Counted from the stretch's first letter, positions 1-8,467 are shown. The stretch is 64,000 bases of DNA from CAWAYR01 sp050250875 (GCA_050250875.1 JBFWNV010000003.1:248001-312000), one strand, 5' to 3'. Numbers and translations are program-made. Notes: generated from the sequence alone by a model not told the origin.

Positions 1-309
1 CGGCGCCTGCAGGTTGAGCACCCGGCCGCCGTGCACCAGCGTCATCGACGCCATCTCCTGCTTGACGCCGTCCTCGTAGACCTCGATGTCGTCCTTGGTC
101 AGGTCGGCGACGAACTGATCGCGGCCGTCGCGCACGATCACGTCGGTGGTCACCAGGTCGATGGCCACCCGGAAATCGGGCGGGGCCTGCCCCGGTTGCG
201 CGGGCGGCGGCGCCGGGGCCTGCTGACGCGCGGCCGGCGTCGCGCCCGAAACGAGCAGCACGCCGAGCGCGAGCCCGGCACTGACGGCGGCGAGGCGGCG
301 GGTGTGCAT
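1..309 (-). CDS. VWFA-related acidobacterial protein, N-terminal part (truncated by window edge)
   Basis: Only the first 103 codons are inside the window. A signal peptide covers about residues 1-29, followed by a Pro/Gln/Ala-rich linker and then VTTDVIVRDGRDQFVADL and DIEVYEDGVKQEM. This is the start of the secreted 'VWFA-related Acidobacterial domain' proteins, whose von Willebrand A domain would follow outside the window. The start at 309 is preceded by TATACT (322-317 on the minus strand) only 7 bases upstream and has no Shine-Dalgarno, so the mRNA is probably leaderless. Function in the family is unknown. The family is largely restricted to acidobacteria, which supports the taxonomic placement. 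Confidence 0.8.
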   Translation of the reverse strand, partial: MHTRRLAAVSAGLALGVLLVSGATPAARQQAPAPPPAQPGQAPPDFRVAIDLVTTDVIVRDGRDQFVADLTKDDIEVYEDGVKQEMASMTLVHGGRVLNLQAP

Positions 310-356
310 AGCCGCCAGTATAGACGGTCTGGCAGCGGCGGCGGACGGCCCCGGGC

Positions 357-1007
357 CTACCCGAGTGAGCGGCGGATCGCCTCGACCTCGGCGTCGATCC
401 GAGCCATGCCGGACAGCACGGCGTCGGGCGACGTCCAGCCGTCGGGGTCGATCGCCGCCAGACGCCCGGCAATCGCCGACCGCGCCGCGGCGTCGGGCCA
501 TGCATGGGCCTCGACCTCGTCCACGAGCTGCTGGTGCCGGGCGCGCAGGCCCGCGGCGATGCCTCGGCCGAGCAGATCGGCGAGCAGATCGGGCCCGCTC
601 GTGGCCGCAGGCGGCACCGCGTCGGCCGGCTCCGCCAGCTCATCTGCGGCCTGGGCCGTCGGCTCGGCAGGCACCGGCGACGCGTCGAAGGCCATCGACG
701 GCTCGTCGGTGCCCTCGTCCGACTCCGGACGCCGCGGCCTGCGTTTGCGCGGCGGCAGCGGCGCCTCGACCTCGACCGGCGTCATCGCCCCCATATCGAG
801 GATGTACGGCCAGTCGAAGTCGATGTCCGGATACTGCGCTTCGAGCATCCGCATGGCGCCGTCGTCGAGGGCCGGCCGGCCGATGCGCAGGCCCGGCGCC
901 GTGCGATACCAATACAGCACGCGGGCCGGCTCGCCCGGCGCCGCGACGTGCACCAGGAACGTGTTCTCGACCCCGCGCCGATCGGCGGTGAGGCGCAAAT
1001 ACGGCAC
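357..1007 (-). CDS. Conserved hypothetical protein, 216 aa
   Basis: GTG start (GTG-CCG-TAT). An ordered N-terminal part of about 85 residues (MPYLRLTADRRG, WYRTAPGLRIGRP, YPDIDFDWPYIL) is followed by a basic run PPRKRRPRRPE, an acidic/Ala/Pro-rich linker and a C-terminal helical part (residues 140-216). It lies 12 bases downstream of the gene ending at 1020, so the two are probably cotranscribed. No catalytic motif is visible and I cannot assign a function. The predicted N-terminal part keeps ordinary composition while the middle is low complexity. The overlapping plus-strand reading frames are compositional shadows. Confidence 0.65.
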   Translation of the reverse strand: MPYLRLTADRRGVENTFLVHVAAPGEPARVLYWYRTAPGLRIGRPALDDGAMRMLEAQYPDIDFDWPYILDMGAMTPVEVEAPLPPRKRRPRRPESDEGTDEPSMAFDASPVPAEPTAQAADELAEPADAVPPAATSGPDLLADLLGRGIAAGLRARHQQLVDEVEAHAWPDAAARSAIAGRLAAIDPDGWTSPDAVLSGMARIDAEVEAIRRSLG

Positions 1008-1019
1008 AGTCCAGCCCGT

Positions 1020-2078
1020 CTACCGCCGCTTGCCGCCCTTGGCTGCCGGCTTGGCGGCCTTGGTCCGGGCGGGAGGCGCGGCCGCCTTCTTCGCGGCCGC
1101 GGCGGCTGGCTTGGCCGCGGCCTTCGCCGCCGCCGGCTTGGCCACCGGCTTGGCGGGCGATTTGGCCGGCTTCGACGGTGGCGCGGCCGCGGACTTCGGC
1201 GCGGCGACCGATTTGGCGGCCGGCGCCGCCGGCCGCGCCGCCTTGGCGGGCGCCGCTGCCCCCTTGCCTGGGGCAACGGGCTTGCCCGGCGCCGTCGGCG
1301 CCTTCGCCACCGGTTTCGCGGCAGCCGGGGCCGCTGGCGCAGCCGGCTTCATGGGCGCCGGCTTCGCCGCCGGGGCGCCCTTCGAGACCGGCACGCCCGC
1401 TTTGGCAGACGCCGGAACCGGGGCTGCCGGCGTGGTCGTGCTCGACTTGGCTGCCGACGCCTTCGCCGCGGCCACGAACTTTCCGAGCGCGGCCTTCTGC
1501 GCGGCAGTCCGCACCGGCGACCTGGTTTCCACCTGGCGCGGCGGGGGTGGAGGCGGCGGCGGAGGCGGCGGGGGCGGTGGCGGCGGCGGCGGGGCCACCT
1601 TGATCCGCGGCGTGCCGGCGAGTCCGGCCTTGCGGGCGGCCGCCAGCTGCGCGTCGGTGGCCTTCTGCACCAGCGTGAAGCGCACCTGATCGAGATTGGT
1701 GTGGTACGTCCACAGCTCGGCGACGGTGACGTTGTGCTCGCGGCACAGCCGCCGCACGGTGTCGAGCGTATGCGGCGGCACGTAGAGGTGGAACGGCACG
1801 CGCAGGCGGCTGAACGGCCCCCACTGGGCCAGCGTTTCGAGCGAGTTCACCGACTCGCCCGTCTCCACCTCGACGACGCCGTCGAACTTGCGCGCCTTGT
1901 CGCCGGTGAGCAGGATCAGGTCGGGCACGAACTCGGTGGTGCCGAACACCACCGACGTCGGCGGCTCGCCGCCGACGTTGATGACCGGGTCGTGCTTCTT
2001 CTTGTAACGGGCCTGGAGGAGTCGGATGATGCGATCGTGCTCGAGCTGTTCGCGCACGGGCCTGACAAGGATGGGCAC
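1020..2078 (-). CDS. PD-(D/E)XK-like domain protein with histone H1-like Ala/Lys/Pro tail, 352 aa
   Basis: The GTG start at 2078 is set by a GGAGG (2087-2083) four bases upstream; longer in-frame readings to 2300 lack a ribosome site. Residues 1-150 form an ordered domain with VPDLILLTGD (51-60) and FDGVVEVETGES (65-76), reminiscent of the PD...ExK core of restriction-endonuclease-like folds, but with Glu-Val-Glu where ExK is expected. A run of about 18 prolines follows near residue 160. The last 170 residues are almost only A, K, P and S in PAKP/AAKP repeats ending in GGKRR, resembling histone H1-like or nucleoid-associated tails. The domain assignment is inference; the tail is read directly. 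It heads a two-gene unit with the 216-aa protein. Confidence 0.6.
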   Translation of the reverse strand: MPILVRPVREQLEHDRIIRLLQARYKKKHDPVINVGGEPPTSVVFGTTEFVPDLILLTGDKARKFDGVVEVETGESVNSLETLAQWGPFSRLRVPFHLYVPPHTLDTVRRLCREHNVTVAELWTYHTNLDQVRFTLVQKATDAQLAAARKAGLAGTPRIKVAPPPPPPPPPPPPPPPPPPRQVETRSPVRTAAQKAALGKFVAAAKASAAKSSTTTPAAPVPASAKAGVPVSKGAPAAKPAPMKPAAPAAPAAAKPVAKAPTAPGKPVAPGKGAAAPAKAARPAAPAAKSVAAPKSAAAPPSKPAKSPAKPVAKPAAAKAAAKPAAAAAKKAAAPPARTKAAKPAAKGGKRR

Positions 2079-2169
2079 GGTGCCTCCACGCTGGTGGCTG
2101 GCTGACGGTCGGTTGAAAACAAACCCCATAATATAGCACGCGTACCGCTCGTCGGCGCTACATGTTGTT

Positions 2170-2263
2170 TTGGCCAGGCGACGTGTTCTCTTGGCCAGGC
2201 GATGCCTGCGGCATCGCGGCGGCGTCTTAGCGAGGCGACCTGAGCTCTCTTGGCCAAGCGTCG
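2170..2263. repeat. Degenerate TTGGCCAGGCGA intergenic repeats
   Basis: TTGGCCAGGCGA occurs at 2170-2181 and 2191-2202, with weaker relatives near 2226-2239 (CTTAGCGAGGCGAC) and 2249-2263 (CTTGGCCAAGCGTCG). They sit in the 239-base gap between the start of the H1-tail protein (2078) and arginase (2318). They could be binding sites or remains of a small interspersed repeat. On the minus strand the unit reads RLAK in the open extension of the upstream gene. Confidence 0.4.
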
Positions 2264-2317
2264 CGGTGGCGGGGGCGGGCCGGGCAGCGCGGGCGTCCAA
2301 TTGGGCGACAATCGCCT

Positions 2318-3226
2318 GTGCCCTCCGCGCATCTGATTGGGGTTCCCCTCGACCTTGGCGGCAACCGCCGCGGCGTCGACATGGGTCCCTCGGCCATCCG
2401 CATCGCCGCGCTCGCCGAGCAGCTGGCCTCGCTCGGGGTCGCCGTGACCGACAAGGGCGACATCCCGTCGCCGCTGCCCGAGGTGAAGGGACCGGGCGAC
2501 CCGCGCAAGCGCTACGTCCGCGAGATCGCCCGCGTCTGTCAGAAGCTCTACCAGATCGCTCTGGCGTCGCTGCACGAGGGCGCGTTGCCGATCGTGCTCG
2601 GCGGCGACCACAGCCTCGGTGCGGGCTCGGTCGCCGCGACCGCCGCCTGGATGAGGAGCCGCCAGCAGCCGCTCGGGCTGATCTGGGTGGACGCGCACGC
2701 CGACATCAACTCCCCGGCCACCTCGCCCTCCGGCAACGTGCACGGCATGCCGCTGGCCGCCCTGCTCGGCGGCGAGCCGATGGAGCTGGCGCGCATCGGC
2801 GGCCCCGAAGCGGCGGTGCGCCCCGAGCACACCGTGCTCGTCGGCATCCGCAACCTGGACGAGCGCGAGAAGGACATCGTCAAGGCCGCCGGCGTCCACG
2901 CCTTCACGATGAAGGACGTCGATCGGCTGGGCATCGCCGGCGTGATGGAGCGGGCGATCGCCGCCGCGTCGGCCGGCACCGGCGGCATCCACGTGTCGTT
3001 CGACCTCGACGTCTGCGATCCGGCGATCGCGCCCGGCGTCGGCACGCCGGTCAAGGGCGGCCTCGACTACCGGGAAGCGCACTACGTGATGGAGGCGGTG
3101 GCCGAGTCGGGCCGACTGGTGGCGCTCGATCTCGTCGAGGTCAATCCCGCGCTCGACGTGCGCAACACCACGGCGGAGCTGGCCACGGAGCTGGCCATGT
3201 CGGCGCTCGGCAAGCGCATCCTGTAG
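2318..3226 (+). CDS. rocF: Arginase (ureohydrolase family)
   Basis: Mn-dependent cytosolic enzyme hydrolysing L-arginine to ornithine and urea. The 302 residues match arginase length. All metal and substrate motifs are present in order: GGDHS (about 94), WVDAHADIN (about 125), SGNVHGMPLA (about 139, the arginase-type substrate loop) and SFDLDVCDPAIAPG (about 227), followed by the family's C-terminal LDLVEVNP. The SGNVHGMPLA loop favours arginase over agmatinase or formiminoglutamase, although histidine-degradation genes lie 38 kb away. Start is GTG at 2318; no strong ribosome site is visible. It stands alone, followed by the DUF2911 gene with its own promoter-like TATAGT at 3251. Confidence 0.88.
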   Translation: MPSAHLIGVPLDLGGNRRGVDMGPSAIRIAALAEQLASLGVAVTDKGDIPSPLPEVKGPGDPRKRYVREIARVCQKLYQIALASLHEGALPIVLGGDHSLGAGSVAATAAWMRSRQQPLGLIWVDAHADINSPATSPSGNVHGMPLAALLGGEPMELARIGGPEAAVRPEHTVLVGIRNLDEREKDIVKAAGVHAFTMKDVDRLGIAGVMERAIAAASAGTGGIHVSFDLDVCDPAIAPGVGTPVKGGLDYREAHYVMEAVAESGRLVALDLVEVNPALDVRNTTAELATELAMSALGKRIL

Positions 3227-3320
3227 GGGCGGGAAACCGCCGCCGCGGCGCTATAGTCATAAGGTCGTCCGCGGTGCGCCGGCGCACCCGGTTCGGCCCC
3301 GTTCAACCAAGGAGAGACCC

Positions 3321-3860
3321 GTGACCCACCGTCGTGCCCTGATTGCCGCGGCCGTTGCCGCCGTCCTCGCCGTACCCGGGGCGGCCCTCGTGGCCGCCCA
3401 GCAGAAGCGCGCCAGCCCGCACGAATCCGTCAAAGGCGTCGTCGATGGCGCCAACGTGACCATCACCTACGGCCGTCCCTACGTGAAGGGCCGCAAGATC
3501 TTCGGCGGCCTGGTGCCTTACGGCCAGGTGTGGCGCACCGGGGCCGACGAGGCGACGATTCTCGAGACCGACAAGATGCTCATGCTCGGGCCGCTGCACC
3601 TCAACCCGGGCAAGTACTCGCTCTACTCGCTCATCGACGACAAGAGCTGGAAGCTGATCGTCAACCGGCAGGTCGGCCAGTGGGGTACCGAATACACCCA
3701 GGGCCAGGATCTGGGTCGGGTCGACATGCGGGTCGAGGCCCTGTCCGTGCCGGTCGAGCAGTTCACCATCGGCATCGACAAGAGCCCGAGCGGCAAGGGC
3801 GGCGTGCTGACGATGCAGTGGGAGACCAGGAAGGCCACGTTGGCCTTCGGCGCGATGTAG
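3321..3860 (+). CDS. Secreted DUF2911 family protein
   Basis: 179 residues with a signal peptide ending about residue 26 (VLAVPGAALVAAQQ). Then come KRASPHESVKG, ITYGRPYVKGRKIFGGLVPYG, VWRTGADEAT and YSLYSLIDDKSW, the conserved blocks of DUF2911, a periplasmic beta-rich family frequent in Acidobacteriota and Bacteroidota. The role is unknown. The GTG start at 3321 is preceded by GGAGAGACCC. A -10-like TATAGT lies 64 bases upstream (3251-3256). The gene ends just before a strong hairpin terminator that separates it from a convergent gene. Confidence 0.85.
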   Translation: MTHRRALIAAAVAAVLAVPGAALVAAQQKRASPHESVKGVVDGANVTITYGRPYVKGRKIFGGLVPYGQVWRTGADEATILETDKMLMLGPLHLNPGKYSLYSLIDDKSWKLIVNRQVGQWGTEYTQGQDLGRVDMRVEALSVPVEQFTIGIDKSPSGKGGVLTMQWETRKATLAFGAM

Positions 3861-3895
3861 TCTCCACCTTCGCGGCTGCGCCGCTTCGGCGAGTG

Positions 3896-3932
3896 CAGGG
3901 CCGGTCGTACCCACTCGGGCCGACCGGCCCTG
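3896..3932. terminator. Bidirectional hairpin between convergent genes
   Basis: CAGGGCCGGTCG (3896-3907) and CGACCGGCCCTG (3921-3932) form a perfect 12-bp stem with a 13-base loop between two convergent stop codons (3860 and 3942). No T-run follows on either side, so it may act as a pause or mRNA-end stabiliser rather than a classical terminator. Confidence 0.6.
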
Positions 3933-3941
3933 GCCCCTCGC

Positions 3942-5369
3942 TTATCTCGCCACCTGCAAGACCGCCGTCGCGTTGCGCTTCGGCACCTGGCCCACCGGAA
4001 TCCGCGCCACTTCCTTCAGCGTCACGGCATCCACCGCGAACACCGCGTTGTCCCCCGCCGCCGCCACGTAGACGTACTTGCCGTCGGGCGTGAAGGTCAG
4101 CCACTCGGGATGCTGGCCGACGAACACCCGCCCCACTTCCTTTAAGTCCGGCAGGCTGTGCACGTAGGCGTAGCCGAACACCTTGCTGGTGGACCACAGC
4201 CGCGTGCCGTCGGGCGACACCGCCAGGCCGTGCGCCGGCGCGCCCTGCAGGCCGTCGCGGTGCGGGTGCTCCCCCGGGATGTCGGGGTGCTCGACGCGCG
4301 CGGTTTCCTTCCCGCTGGCGAAATCCACGGTGGCGAAGCCGTGGAAGTCGGACAGCTGGACGATGATCGTCTTCGTCGAGCCGTCGGGGTTGGTGGTGAA
4401 GGCCATCGGCCGAATGCCCGCCGACATCGGAATGGTGCGTGCCAGCGTGTCGGTGGCGGTGTCGACGATGCTGATCGTCTTGTCGGGAATCGAGCCGGCC
4501 ACCGCCCAGCGGCTGTCGGGCGTGACGTAGACGTTGTGGATGCCGCCCTTGGTCGGTACCGTCTTGACGTTCTTGAGCGCCACGGTGTCGATGACGTCGA
4601 GGGCGCCCGGCGCCGAGCGGATCCCGACGTAGACCTTGCGGCCATCGCCGGTGATGCTCACGTTGTTGGGCTGGCCGCTGAGCGGGATGCGGGCGGTGAC
4701 CGCCAGCGTCTTCGCGTCCACGACGTCGAGCGTGTGCCGCACCTCGTTCGACAGGTAGAGCCGCGCCCCGTCCGGTGAACTGGTGACGCCGTGCGGAATC
4801 TCGACGCCGCGCAGCACGTTGGTGACCAGGTTGGTGGTCGGGTCGATGAGATGGGCGCCGTCGCCGGCGGCGTTGGTCTGGATGATGCGCACGGCGGTGC
4901 CGGGGGCGGTCGTCGCGGCGGTCGGCATCGCCTTCCCGCCGCGCACCCACGACGCCAGGACCTGCCACTCCGGATCGCTTTGTGACTGCCAGTGCTTGCC
5001 GCCGCCGTGGAAGGCGTCGCCGCCGGCGTCGCGGGCCAGCGGGTGCAGCAGCAGCCGGCTGGTGGTCGGCGAGCCCGGCACGACCAGCGACGAGGCCGAC
5101 TTGAAGTTCTTGCGGGCCGCCTCCTCGCTCCACGTCGTCGCCCCCGCGGGCAGCGGGTCGAGCTGGAGCCGCGTGCCGACCTTGCCGTTGTGGCAGGTGA
5201 CACAGGTCATCAGCCCGTCGCGCTTCGCCAGGAAGAGCGGCTGCACCTTGGTGGCGAAGGCGGCGAAGTCGAGAGCGGCGGGCGGGGCTTGGGCCGCGGC
5301 CGACGTGACGGCGCCGACGGCGAACGCGGCGGCCAGAACGAGCGAACGCATCACCGGGACGTGCGGCAT
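3942..5369 (-). CDS. Periplasmic c-type cytochrome / YVTN beta-propeller protein, 475 aa
   Basis: The start at 5369 has GGAGG six bases upstream. A signal peptide spans about residues 1-27. One haem-binding CVTCH is at 56-60 in an N-terminal cytochrome-like region (to about 150), followed by repeated beta-propeller blades of the YVTN/SMP-30 kind (GVTSSPDGARLYLSN, NVSITGDGRKVYVG, WLTFTPDGKYVYVA). The layout suggests a periplasmic electron-carrying or ligand-binding propeller. The substrate is unknown. It is convergent with the DUF2911 gene and divergent from the TSUP permease gene at 5469. Confidence 0.8.
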   Translation of the reverse strand: MPHVPVMRSLVLAAAFAVGAVTSAAAQAPPAALDFAAFATKVQPLFLAKRDGLMTCVTCHNGKVGTRLQLDPLPAGATTWSEEAARKNFKSASSLVVPGSPTTSRLLLHPLARDAGGDAFHGGGKHWQSQSDPEWQVLASWVRGGKAMPTAATTAPGTAVRIIQTNAAGDGAHLIDPTTNLVTNVLRGVEIPHGVTSSPDGARLYLSNEVRHTLDVVDAKTLAVTARIPLSGQPNNVSITGDGRKVYVGIRSAPGALDVIDTVALKNVKTVPTKGGIHNVYVTPDSRWAVAGSIPDKTISIVDTATDTLARTIPMSAGIRPMAFTTNPDGSTKTIIVQLSDFHGFATVDFASGKETARVEHPDIPGEHPHRDGLQGAPAHGLAVSPDGTRLWSTSKVFGYAYVHSLPDLKEVGRVFVGQHPEWLTFTPDGKYVYVAAAGDNAVFAVDAVTLKEVARIPVGQVPKRNATAVLQVAR

Positions 5370-5468
5370 GACGGACCTCCGTGTGGAACCCGCGGGCGAA
5401 TCGGCGCGAGTCTACCCGATCTGCGCGCTTGCGGTACGGCGCGCGCCCAGCCCAAGATACGCGCGCCG

Positions 5469-6350
5469 ATGCTGGCTCCCATCCCGCTGCTGCTCCTGGG
5501 CGTCGCCGCCGTGACGGCGGCGTTCGTCGCCACCTGGTGGCGAAGCGCCGCGCGCGGCCATCCGCATCCGCGGCCGACGCCGCTGCAACTCGCCCTCGGC
5601 GCGGTGACGCTGTTCTTCGACACCCTCGGCATCGGCAACTACGCGCCGACGACGGCGGCGTTCCGTGCCCTGAAGATGGTCCGCGACGAGTGGATCCCCG
5701 GCACGCTGAACGTCGGCACGTCGGTGCCGGTGGCGCTCGAGGCGTTCGCGTTCGTGGTGGCGATCGCGGTCGATCCGGTGACGCTGCTGGTGATGGTGCC
5801 GATCGGCGCCATCGGCGGCTTCGTCGGCGCCCGCGTCGTGTCGGCGCTGCCGCGCCGGCCGATCCAGGTCGGCATGGGCGTGGCGCTGGTGGCCGGCGCG
5901 GTGTTCATGACCCTGACCAACCTGCAGTGGATTCCCGGCGGCGGCACGGCGATCGGCTTCGTCGGGGCGCGGCTGGCCGCCGCCACCGCGGTGAACTTCG
6001 TGCTCGGCGCACTGAACGCGCTCGGCATCGGCAGCTACGCGCCCAGCCTGATCGTCTTCAGCCTGATGGGCATGGATCCGCGCTCGGCCTTTCCGATCAT
6101 GATGGGGTCGGCCGCCTACATGCTGCCGATGGCCGGCATCCAGTTCGCCCGCGCCGGCAAGTACGACGGCCAGGCGGCGCTCGGCATCGCCCTGGGCGGC
6201 ATCCCCGGCGTGCTGGTGGCGGCCTACGTCGTCAAGAGCCTCGAGCTGGCGACGATCCGCTGGCTGGTGGTGGCGGTCGTGACCTACGCCGGGCTGTCGC
6301 TGCTGCGGACGGCACTGGCGGCGCACGGCCGGAGCGGCGCACGGGACTGA
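5469..6350 (+). CDS. TSUP family permease (TauE/SafE), 293 aa
   Basis: About eight hydrophobic segments and the two-fold repeated signature of the sulfite exporter TauE/SafE family: FFDTLGIGNYAPTTAAFRALK (about 36-56) is echoed by NALGIGSYAPSLIVFSLMGM (about 182-201). The family moves small organic or sulfur-containing anions across the inner membrane. The ATG at 5469 gives a membrane helix at residues 1-20; longer in-frame starts run into the neighbouring gene. A second TSUP permease sits at 32797, and a sulfite-oxidase-family enzyme at 25759, but neither is adjacent. Substrate not predictable. Confidence 0.8.
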   Translation: MLAPIPLLLLGVAAVTAAFVATWWRSAARGHPHPRPTPLQLALGAVTLFFDTLGIGNYAPTTAAFRALKMVRDEWIPGTLNVGTSVPVALEAFAFVVAIAVDPVTLLVMVPIGAIGGFVGARVVSALPRRPIQVGMGVALVAGAVFMTLTNLQWIPGGGTAIGFVGARLAAATAVNFVLGALNALGIGSYAPSLIVFSLMGMDPRSAFPIMMGSAAYMLPMAGIQFARAGKYDGQAALGIALGGIPGVLVAAYVVKSLELATIRWLVVAVVTYAGLSLLRTALAAHGRSGARD

Positions 6351-6366
6351 GGCACACCGCGGGAAC

Positions 6367-6441
6367 TGGTGGGCCCCGTGGGGATCGAACCCACGACCAC
6401 CTGATTAAAAGTCAGATGCTCTACCACTGAGCTAGGGGCCC
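6367..6441 (-). tRNA. tRNA-Lys (anticodon TTT)
   Basis: On the minus strand the gene starts GGGCCCC at 6441 and ends GGGGCCC-A-CCA at 6367, so the CCA is encoded. The D-arm (TAGCTCAGT.GGTAGAGCA), the anticodon loop CTTTTAA with anticodon TTT, and the T-arm GTGGGTTCGATCCCAC are all recognisable. It lies 16 bases after the TSUP gene stop on the opposite strand. Confidence 0.97.
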
Positions 6442-6624
6442 GCCTGGACGATTGTAGCCGTTCGACCGAGTTGTCGTGCAGAGACCGCCGGGCGCACACT
6501 CGCGAGGATTGGCCTCGGCGCCGCGCACTCGCCGCATCGACTCCCGGCGTCGGTGGTACCATGAGGCGCCTTGACCGCGATCGAACGACGAGTGCTCTCG
6601 CGGGCGTCGGGGCGGGGAGGTGTC

Positions 6625-7362
6625 ATGGGTCGGATTTCCGCAGCCACGGTCGTCGCAGTGATGATCGGCTGGGTGGGTGCAGCGCACGCAGACGCGCAGG
6701 TCATTGGCACTTTCAACTGGCAATTGCAGCCATACTGCAACCGGATCTTCGTCACGGTCACCCAAGGCCCGTCGTCTTACCAGCTGAGTGGCTACGAAGA
6801 TCAATGTGGAGCAACACGGCGGGCGCCTCTCGTGGGGACCGCGGTTCTGAACCCCGACGGGACGGTGCAGTTCGGCATCAGTCTCACGCCGCCGGCCTCG
6901 AGGCCGGTCAACGTCTCGGCGACGATCAATCTGGGCGATTTGAACGGCACCTGGAGCGATGGCGGCGGCAACGGTGGCGCCTTGGTCTTCAACGCGGCGG
7001 CGCCCGGCAACCCGCGGCCCGCTGCCGGGACCGGAGAGTTGATAGCTCACGCCTTCGTGAATCGCTCCTCGGTGGCGTTCGGCTTCTCCTACGGATTCAG
7101 CGCGGTGTCGCGGCCGCAGACGGGACTCTACTGCGTGACCCCGGTGCTGCCGGCTGGCCTGACGGTCGCTGACGTCTATCCGCACGTGACGGTCGAATGG
7201 AACCTCAGCGCCGGCAGTGATCTCTTCGCCTACGGCCAGCTGAGTACTGGGCTCTGCCCAGATGGCGTGGCCGTCAGGACGTTCCAATTCGTCGGCAGCC
7301 CAGTCGCGGGCGTCACCCCTTCGAACGGCGTCGGCTTCTTCGTCACCCTGTATAGGCGTTGA
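6625..7362 (+). CDS. Secreted hypothetical protein, 245 aa
   Basis: The ATG at 6625 is preceded by GGGGAGGTGTC; an earlier in-frame start at 6571 would add a charged, unlikely leader. A signal peptide covers about 1-25 (AATVVAVMIGWVGAAHADAQ). The mature part is beta-rich with few charges and four to five cysteines (YCNRIF, EDQCGATRR, LYCVTP, TGLCPDG), consistent with a disulfide-containing extracellular protein. I recognise no family. It stands alone between the tRNA-Lys gene and a stretch of gene debris. Confidence 0.65.
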   Translation: MGRISAATVVAVMIGWVGAAHADAQVIGTFNWQLQPYCNRIFVTVTQGPSSYQLSGYEDQCGATRRAPLVGTAVLNPDGTVQFGISLTPPASRPVNVSATINLGDLNGTWSDGGGNGGALVFNAAAPGNPRPAAGTGELIAHAFVNRSSVAFGFSYGFSAVSRPQTGLYCVTPVLPAGLTVADVYPHVTVEWNLSAGSDLFAYGQLSTGLCPDGVAVRTFQFVGSPVAGVTPSNGVGFFVTLYRR

Positions 7363-7376
7363 CCGGGGGCGCCGCC

Positions 7377-7640
7377 CGCAAATCCAAGCCGCCGCAGCGT
7401 CCGCGCGGTCGATCGCGAGATCGGTGTACGGATGGACGCCGTCGTCATGGTCGAGCGAGGTGAAGGCCGCCTGCACGGACTCCGGCCGCCGGCCAGTCCC
7501 TCCGCGAGCAGGGCCGCCACCTCGACGTCGAAGCCGCGCAGCGCCGAGGGGTCGTCGGGATCGGCCTCAACACACGGCGCCCCGCCCTCGGAATCGCCGG
7601 CCCAGCGCAGCACGCTGGCGCTTGCGCGCCGCGACGCGCG
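7377..7640 (-). pseudogene. Remnant of a family 3 solute-binding protein gene
   Basis: In the minus direction one frame reads LRWAGDSEGGAPCVEADPDD followed by SALRGFDVEVAALLAEGLAG (about 7605-7484), the N-terminal pattern of amino-acid ABC transporter substrate-binding proteins. The homology then continues in a different frame (QAAFTSLDHDDGVHPYTDLA, 7473-7414) and fades out. There is no complete reading frame, so this is a frameshifted fragment. It occupies most of the 389-base gap between the gene ending at 7362 and the DUF3455 gene at 7752; nothing else is seen there. Confidence 0.55.
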
Positions 7641-7751
7641 GCGGCGAGCCACCGCAGCGGGAGGATCAAGAGTAGCCCGCGCACGTCGGCTGGAGTGTTC
7701 CAGCTGGTGGCCGGTGCTCCGAGCACGAGCGGCGCCGGGCTCGCCCACCAC

Positions 7752-8366
7752 TCAGCGGTAGAAGACGTAGGCGGTGGTGTAGGGCACGAGTGCGCGCTTG
7801 CCGAGGTCGGCGGTGCCGGCGCAGCCGGTCGCCGGGGCGACGCCGCCGGCGGTGTTCACCCGCTGGATGAACGCCGTTGCCGTCAGCCGGTCGCCGCCGT
7901 GCGGGCCGTATTGCGCGCCGACGACCTGCAGCTTGAGCCAGGGAATCGCTCCGGGGGCGACGAAGGCCGCGTCGGTCGAGCTCTCGACCGCCATCGCCCA
8001 CACGGTGCTCGTGTCGCGCGAGTGGCGCCAGGTGGCGCGGGCGAGGCCGGACTCCTGGGGGTTCGGGCTCAGGTAGTGTGTCATCACCTGGTCCATCGCC
8101 TCGTCGAAGAGGGTCGCCTGCGGGCCGAAGAACGTCCAGGCCACGCCGGTGGAGGACGGCAGGCAGAGGTAGTTCTGCGTGCCCTGGGCTCGTGTGATCA
8201 GGTACGGTCGGTATTCCGGATCGACTTCCAGGTTGGCCGGGACGGCCGGTCGCTCGACTCGACCTGGACGGCGGCCGCGGTCCCGGTCCGCGGCCTGCGG
8301 CGCGGCGGCGGCGTGCAACGAGAGTACGGCGGCGACGACGACCGTCAGCGTGGCGTGCTTCGACAT
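7752..8366 (-). CDS. Secreted DUF3455 family protein, 204 aa
   Basis: Start ATG at 8366 with GGAGA ten bases upstream. A signal peptide ends near residue 23 (VLSLHAAAAPQAA). The mature protein carries the DUF3455 pattern: VPANLEVDPEYRPYLITRAQ, GTQNYLCLPSSTGVAWTFFG, ATLFDEAMDQVMTHYLSPNP, WLKLQVVGAQYGPHGGDRLT and a C-terminal VPYTTAYVFYR. The family is secreted and its role unknown. The gene is monocistronic and lies just left of tRNA-Glu, on the opposite strand. Confidence 0.8.
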   Translation of the reverse strand: MSKHATLTVVVAAVLSLHAAAAPQAADRDRGRRPGRVERPAVPANLEVDPEYRPYLITRAQGTQNYLCLPSSTGVAWTFFGPQATLFDEAMDQVMTHYLSPNPQESGLARATWRHSRDTSTVWAMAVESSTDAAFVAPGAIPWLKLQVVGAQYGPHGGDRLTATAFIQRVNTAGGVAPATGCAGTADLGKRALVPYTTAYVFYR

Positions 8367-8467
8367 GATGTGTGCATCTCCTGGTTGGCTCGTTTGAGCG
8401 TCTACCAGGGGAATCGGGATTCGCGGCGCGATCCCGCCAGCGGGCCGATCCGTCGGGCCGTGCGTGC

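Noticed and set aside
31..2105. Long plus-strand reading frames of 552 and 533 codons at the left end
   Set aside because: They are made of Arg/Gly/Ala-rich low-complexity sequence antisense to the Ala/Lys/Pro-rich tail gene and the 216-aa gene, with no recognisable domain or ribosome site.
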